From Actinomycetota bacterium (GTDB lineage: Bacteria; Actinomycetota; Thermoleophilia; Gaiellales; Gaiellaceae): 14,111 nucleotides of DNA. This document shows, piece by piece, positions 11,700-14,111 of the stretch. The notes below the pieces were generated by a model, which was not told the DNA's origin, searched no databases, and saw nothing but the letters and a program-made list of their open reading frames with translations. Both the position numbers and the translations under genes were made by a program. The first letter of the stretch is position 1, and each line of letters starts with the position of its first letter. The stretch spans positions 1 to 14,111 of the forward strand of contig JACCWU010000338.1 of the NCBI GenBank assembly GCA_013697465.1. Reading direction: 5' to 3'.

Positions 11700-13238
11700 T
11701 TACGGCCTCGTGGGGAGGTAATCCTCCTCGAGCCGCCCACCGCGCGCGGCGAACGAGACGATCATGCGGTCCGTCACCCACTCGACCGGAGCCCGGTCGT
11801 CCGTCCACGCGCGCCCGGTCGCCTCGAGCGGGCGGGCATCCCGTGCGAGAAGCTCCCGCAGCGGAGCGAGCGCGCCAGGTCCGGTCTCGAGCCGGGTGCG
11901 GAGCGCAGCGGGCGACACGGGCTCGGTCAGGCCGAGGACGATCGTGTTGAAGCGGAGCGCCGGCCATTCGAGCACCCGCGGGAGCTCGGCCGCGAGTGTT
12001 CGCCCGATCGCACTGACCAGCCGCTTGTCGCCTGGGACGGCAGCGACGTTCAGCGCCACGATCCCTCCGGGCGCAAGTCGCTCGCGCACCAGCGCGAAGA
12101 ATTCGCGGGTCGCGAGGTAGAACGGCACGTACGGCTGGTGGTAGGCGTCGACGACGATCAGGTCATAGCGCTCGTCGGTCGAGCGCAGGAAGGGCCGCGC
12201 ATCCGCGTCGTGAACCGTCAGCCGCGGATTGTCCTCCAGCCCGAAGTAGCGGCGGCCGACGCGGCTGACCGCGGGATCGAGCTCAACACCGTCAATCTCC
12301 GCCTGCGGGTAGTAGACGCCGAGCGCACGGGCGGTCGTCCCGGCGGCGTTCCCGAGGATCGCCACGCGCTCGAGCTCACGACCGAGGAGCGGAGGCAGCG
12401 CGAGGTAGGCATCCCAGACACCGCCGGTCAAGACCGAGTCCGGCCGCCACACCGAGTGCACGGCCACGCCCTCGTTGAGGTAGAGAAGCCGTCGCCCGTC
12501 CGAGCGCTCGACCACCTGGATGTACTGGTGGTACGACGTCTCCTCGTGAATGAGGCCGGACATGGCCTTCACCGCCCCCGGGGGAACGGCGACGAGGGCG
12601 GCGAGCACTGCCGCGACGACGAGGTATCTCGCACCGAGCAGGAAGCAGGACGAGGCTGCGAGCAGTGCCGCGATCACGAGGAAGGTCCGCTGCGTCCCGA
12701 TCGCGGGAATCAGCACGAGCGCCGGCAGGAAGGTCCCGAGCAGCGATCCGGCGGTGGACAGCGCGTAGAGCCGGCCTGCGACCGCGCCCGCGGTCGCGAT
12801 GCTCGAGACCGCAAGCCGAATCGCGAACGGCGAGACCATCCCGAGCAGGACGACCGGGGGCGCGCAGAGCAGGAGGACGGCGACGAAGCTCCCTACCACG
12901 GCTCCGGCGGTGGCCTCGTCGAGTCCCTCGACCGTGAGGTCGAGGAACGGCCTCGCAACGAACGGGATCGCGGCCACGAACACTGCGGCGCCGAGCACGA
13001 GGAGCCCGAGGAGCGGCGGTTGTGGCCGGCGGTCCGCCACGCGGCCGCCCAGCCAGTAGCCGAGCGCGAGGGCAGCGAGCACGATGCCGATGAGGTTCGC
13101 CCACACGATCGTGGACGAGCCGAAGTACGGAGCGAGCAGTCGCGACGCCGTGATCTCCGTCCCGAGCGCGCCGATCCCTGCCCCGAAGACGAGCGCGCTC
13201 AATGCGAGGTCGCCTCGCCTTCCGGTCACGGAGTTCAC
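11700..13238 (-). CDS. Membrane-fused spermidine-synthase-like (fused MFS/spermidine synthase type) protein
   Basis: A 512-residue protein. The N-terminal half has about seven membrane helices (within 10-215), including GALGTEITASRLLAPYFGSS, the signature of the membrane part of these fusions. The C-terminal half is an aminopropyltransferase/methyltransferase fold: motif I VAILGNAAGTTARAL (292-305), acidic strand end DGVELDPAV (E319), DADARPF (D345), and DLIVVDAYHQPYVPFYL (D364). The family is named after spermidine synthase, but most members are uncharacterised, and the DAYHQPY segment lacks the usual D-S/T-x-D-P form, so polyamine synthesis is not assured. It sits in the plasma membrane. 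GTG 13238, 7 bp after the previous stop, is favoured; GTG 13229 is an alternative. Confidence 0.88.
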   Translation of the reverse strand: MNSVTGRRGDLALSALVFGAGIGALGTEITASRLLAPYFGSSTIVWANLIGIVLAALALGYWLGGRVADRRPQPPLLGLLVLGAAVFVAAIPFVARPFLDLTVEGLDEATAGAVVGSFVAVLLLCAPPVVLLGMVSPFAIRLAVSSIATAGAVAGRLYALSTAGSLLGTFLPALVLIPAIGTQRTFLVIAALLAASSCFLLGARYLVVAAVLAALVAVPPGAVKAMSGLIHEETSYHQYIQVVERSDGRRLLYLNEGVAVHSVWRPDSVLTGGVWDAYLALPPLLGRELERVAILGNAAGTTARALGVYYPQAEIDGVELDPAVSRVGRRYFGLEDNPRLTVHDADARPFLRSTDERYDLIVVDAYHQPYVPFYLATREFFALVRERLAPGGIVALNVAAVPGDKRLVSAIGRTLAAELPRVLEWPALRFNTIVLGLTEPVSPAALRTRLETGPGALAPLRELLARDARPLEATGRAWTDDRAPVEWVTDRMIVSFAARGGRLEEDYLPTRP

Positions 13239-13245
13239 CCGGCGT

Positions 13246-13479
13246 TTACAGCCCGAAGATCCGCTCGATCTCGCCCAGCGTTCGCGCCGCCAGGAAGACC
13301 GCGGCCGCAAGCACGAGCAGGAAGACGAACCAGAATCGAAAGCTGGCCCAGCGCCGCTCGCGATGGCGTCGTTCGCGCGCCACGCGCCGGGCGCGGTGAA
13401 AGCGGTACGCGCGGTCGATCGCTCCCGGATCGTGCTGGGGCGCTTCTTCGGGCGCGGCTGTCTGTCCCACCTTCGCCAC
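13246..13479 (-). CDS. Small single-span membrane protein (77 residues)
   Basis: I do not recognise a family. The protein starts VAKVGQTAAPEEAPQHD, has a strongly basic stretch RRVARERRHRERRW (about 31-44), then one membrane helix FWFVFLLVLAAAVFLAA (about 49-65), and ends RTLGEIERIFGL. The positive-inside rule puts the N-terminus in the cytoplasm. GTG 13479 follows a TACACT hexamer by six bases, marking it as the head of the seven-gene run. Its TAA lies 7 bp before the spermidine-synthase-like gene. The end GEIERIFGL could form an amphipathic helix. A role as accessory subunit to the next gene is only a guess. Confidence 0.75.
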   Translation of the reverse strand: MAKVGQTAAPEEAPQHDPGAIDRAYRFHRARRVARERRHRERRWASFRFWFVFLLVLAAAVFLAARTLGEIERIFGL

Positions 13480-13485
13480 GCGAGA

Positions 13486-13491
13486 AGTGTA
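13486..13491 (-). promoter_or_regulatory. -10 element at the head of the seven-gene run (leaderless)
   Basis: TACACT on the minus strand, six bases (TCTCGC), then GTG 13479. The 128-bp gap to the divergent gene at 13608 holds this and the plus-strand -10 at 13595-13600 and no open frame that looks coding. Confidence 0.55.
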
Positions 13492-13594
13492 GGAGGAAGC
13501 GCACCGCGTGCGAGCACGCTCAGCCGGGCGAGGCGCCTGAGCTCCTGCGCTGCTCGACGCTGCGGTACAGGCCATGCGGCCGCCCGGAACGCAA

Positions 13595-13600
13595 TACTCT
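13595..13600 (+). promoter_or_regulatory. -10 element of the four-helix membrane protein gene (leaderless)
   Basis: TACTCT, then seven bases (TCGCTTC), then ATG 13608. No Shine-Dalgarno sequence is present. Confidence 0.5.
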
Positions 13601-13607
13601 TCGCTTC

Positions 13608-14060
13608 ATGGACACCTCCGAGGGACGCTCCAGCCGCTCACGGCTGCCGCTCGCGGCTGGAGGCATGGCGGCGCTGAGCGGTCGCCTGACGTTCCTGTTC
13701 GGGCTTCTTCTCTCGGTCTCGACGCTCACCGGCTGGTACACGGGCGAAGGGGAGGGGACGACGGTCTCGGTCATCGGCTGGCACACCGGGACGATCGGGA
13801 AAGTCGTCCTTTTCCTCGGCCTCGCGGCAGTGCTGCTGGTGGCCCTTCGAGAGTTCGGGGTGGAGACACCCGCCGCGGTCCCGGCGAGCCTCGTCGCAAT
13901 CGCGATCGGCTCGGTGGCGACTGTCCTCGTCCTCGTGCGGCTGATCTCCATCCCCGAGGACTTCTTCTTCGCGAGTCGCGGCTTCGGGATCTGGATCAGT
14001 CTCGTCTGCGCGGTCGGGATCATCGTCGCGGGCCTGCTCGAAGCCTCGGAAGACCTTTAG
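13608..14060 (+). CDS. Four-helix integral membrane protein of unknown function
   Basis: A 150-residue protein I cannot assign to a family. A polar lead (1-25, rich in Ser/Arg) precedes four hydrophobic segments: LTFLFGLLLSVSTLTGWY (27-44), VVLFLGLAAVLLVALREF (66-83), a third at about 89-113, and FGIWISLVCAVGIIVAGLLE (126-145). The loop after helix 1 is glycine/threonine rich (TGEGEGTTVSVIGWHTG). The layout resembles small actinobacterial four-span proteins, but no catalytic motif is visible. ATG 13608 lies seven bases after a -10-like hexamer. It is divergent from the seven-gene run. A family A hairpin begins within ten bases of its stop codon. Confidence 0.8.
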   Translation: MDTSEGRSSRSRLPLAAGGMAALSGRLTFLFGLLLSVSTLTGWYTGEGEGTTVSVIGWHTGTIGKVVLFLGLAAVLLVALREFGVETPAAVPASLVAIAIGSVATVLVLVRLISIPEDFFFASRGFGIWISLVCAVGIIVAGLLEASEDL

Positions 14061-14065
14061 TTTCG

Positions 14066-14101
14066 GCAAGATCTGGAATCGGCTAGCGCCGACTCCAGAT
14101 C
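14066..14101. repeat. Palindromic repeat family A, copy 4
   Basis: 14-base arms GATCTGGAATCGGC (14070-14083) and GCCGACTCCAGATC (14088-14101) pair with one mismatch around a TAGC loop. It shares GGCAAGATC lead bases and the GCTAGCGC core with copies 1 and 2, 6.5 kb away. It lies just after the stop of the four-helix protein gene; the remaining ten bases, GCCAGAATCC, may begin another unit. Confidence 0.8.
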
Positions 14102-14111
14102 GCCAGAATCC

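Noticed and set aside
10904..11740. N-terminal extension of the L,D-transpeptidase frame
   Set aside because: It overlaps the GDPD gene in another frame, and the signal/anchor helix begins exactly at GTG 10903.
11598..14060. An 820-codon plus-strand open frame covering the spermidine-synthase-like and GDPD genes
   Set aside because: It is antisense to genes with clear motifs, has a charged Arg/Glu-rich composition without any fold signature, and arises from high GC with few stops. Only its end, from 13608, is real.
1..14111. tRNA, rRNA or riboswitch genes
   Set aside because: No stretch shows tRNA-like cloverleaf ends, rRNA landmarks or a recognisable riboswitch core; the leaderless starts leave little room for 5' leader elements.

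Overview
The window is a GC-rich bacterial chromosome segment with densely packed genes, many GTG starts and almost no Shine-Dalgarno leaders. The gene content suggests an actinomycetote, possibly of the Thermoleophilia (Gaiella/Solirubrobacter-like) branch. It includes an actinobacterial-type seven-iron ferredoxin, an Rv2578c-family radical SAM protein behind a mycobacterial/Bacillus-type LexA box, a NarL-type two-component pair, and DUF309. The taxonomic placement is inference; no rRNA or marker gene is present.

Layout. Bases 1-866 (minus) hold the N-terminal part of a CNNM/CorC-type membrane protein with CBS domains, cut by the window edge. Bases 949-1884 (minus) hold a metallo-beta-lactamase-fold hydrolase. 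It is divergent from a GNAT acetyltransferase plus APH-like phosphotransferase pair (1934-3419, plus). A LexA-like box and a leaderless promoter precede the radical SAM gene (3556-4320). A NarL-type response regulator and a soluble, degenerate histidine kinase follow (4367-5654), then a 67-residue orphan protein (5665-5868).

The centrepiece is 5881-7119 (minus), a seven-iron ferredoxin (FdxA type) interrupted by a 312-residue intein. The intein has splicing blocks A, B, F and G and two LAGLIDADG endonuclease motifs. It sits inside the C-x2-C-x2-C motif that binds the [4Fe-4S] cluster, so the protein can bind that cluster normally only after splicing. A receiver-like stand-alone protein lies just upstream (7173-7484). 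Bases 7502-7762 are a non-coding tandem block of two palindromic repeat families. A further copy of one family appears at the right edge (14066-14101).

After DUF309 (7783-8106), bases 13479 to 8103 (minus) form a tight seven-gene run with gaps of 11 bp or less, or 4-bp overlaps: small membrane protein, membrane-fused spermidine-synthase-like protein, GDPD phosphodiesterase, L,D-transpeptidase, TlpA/CcmG thioredoxin, CcmH and CcdA. The last three supply and use reductant for cytochrome c maturation outside the membrane; the earlier ones act at the envelope or are membrane-bound. A divergent 150-residue four-helix membrane protein (13608-14060) closes the window.

A recurring theme is leaderless transcription. 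In eleven cases a TANNNT-type -10 hexamer ends 6-8 bases before the ATG/GTG. This helps choose start codons and predicts the operon heads.
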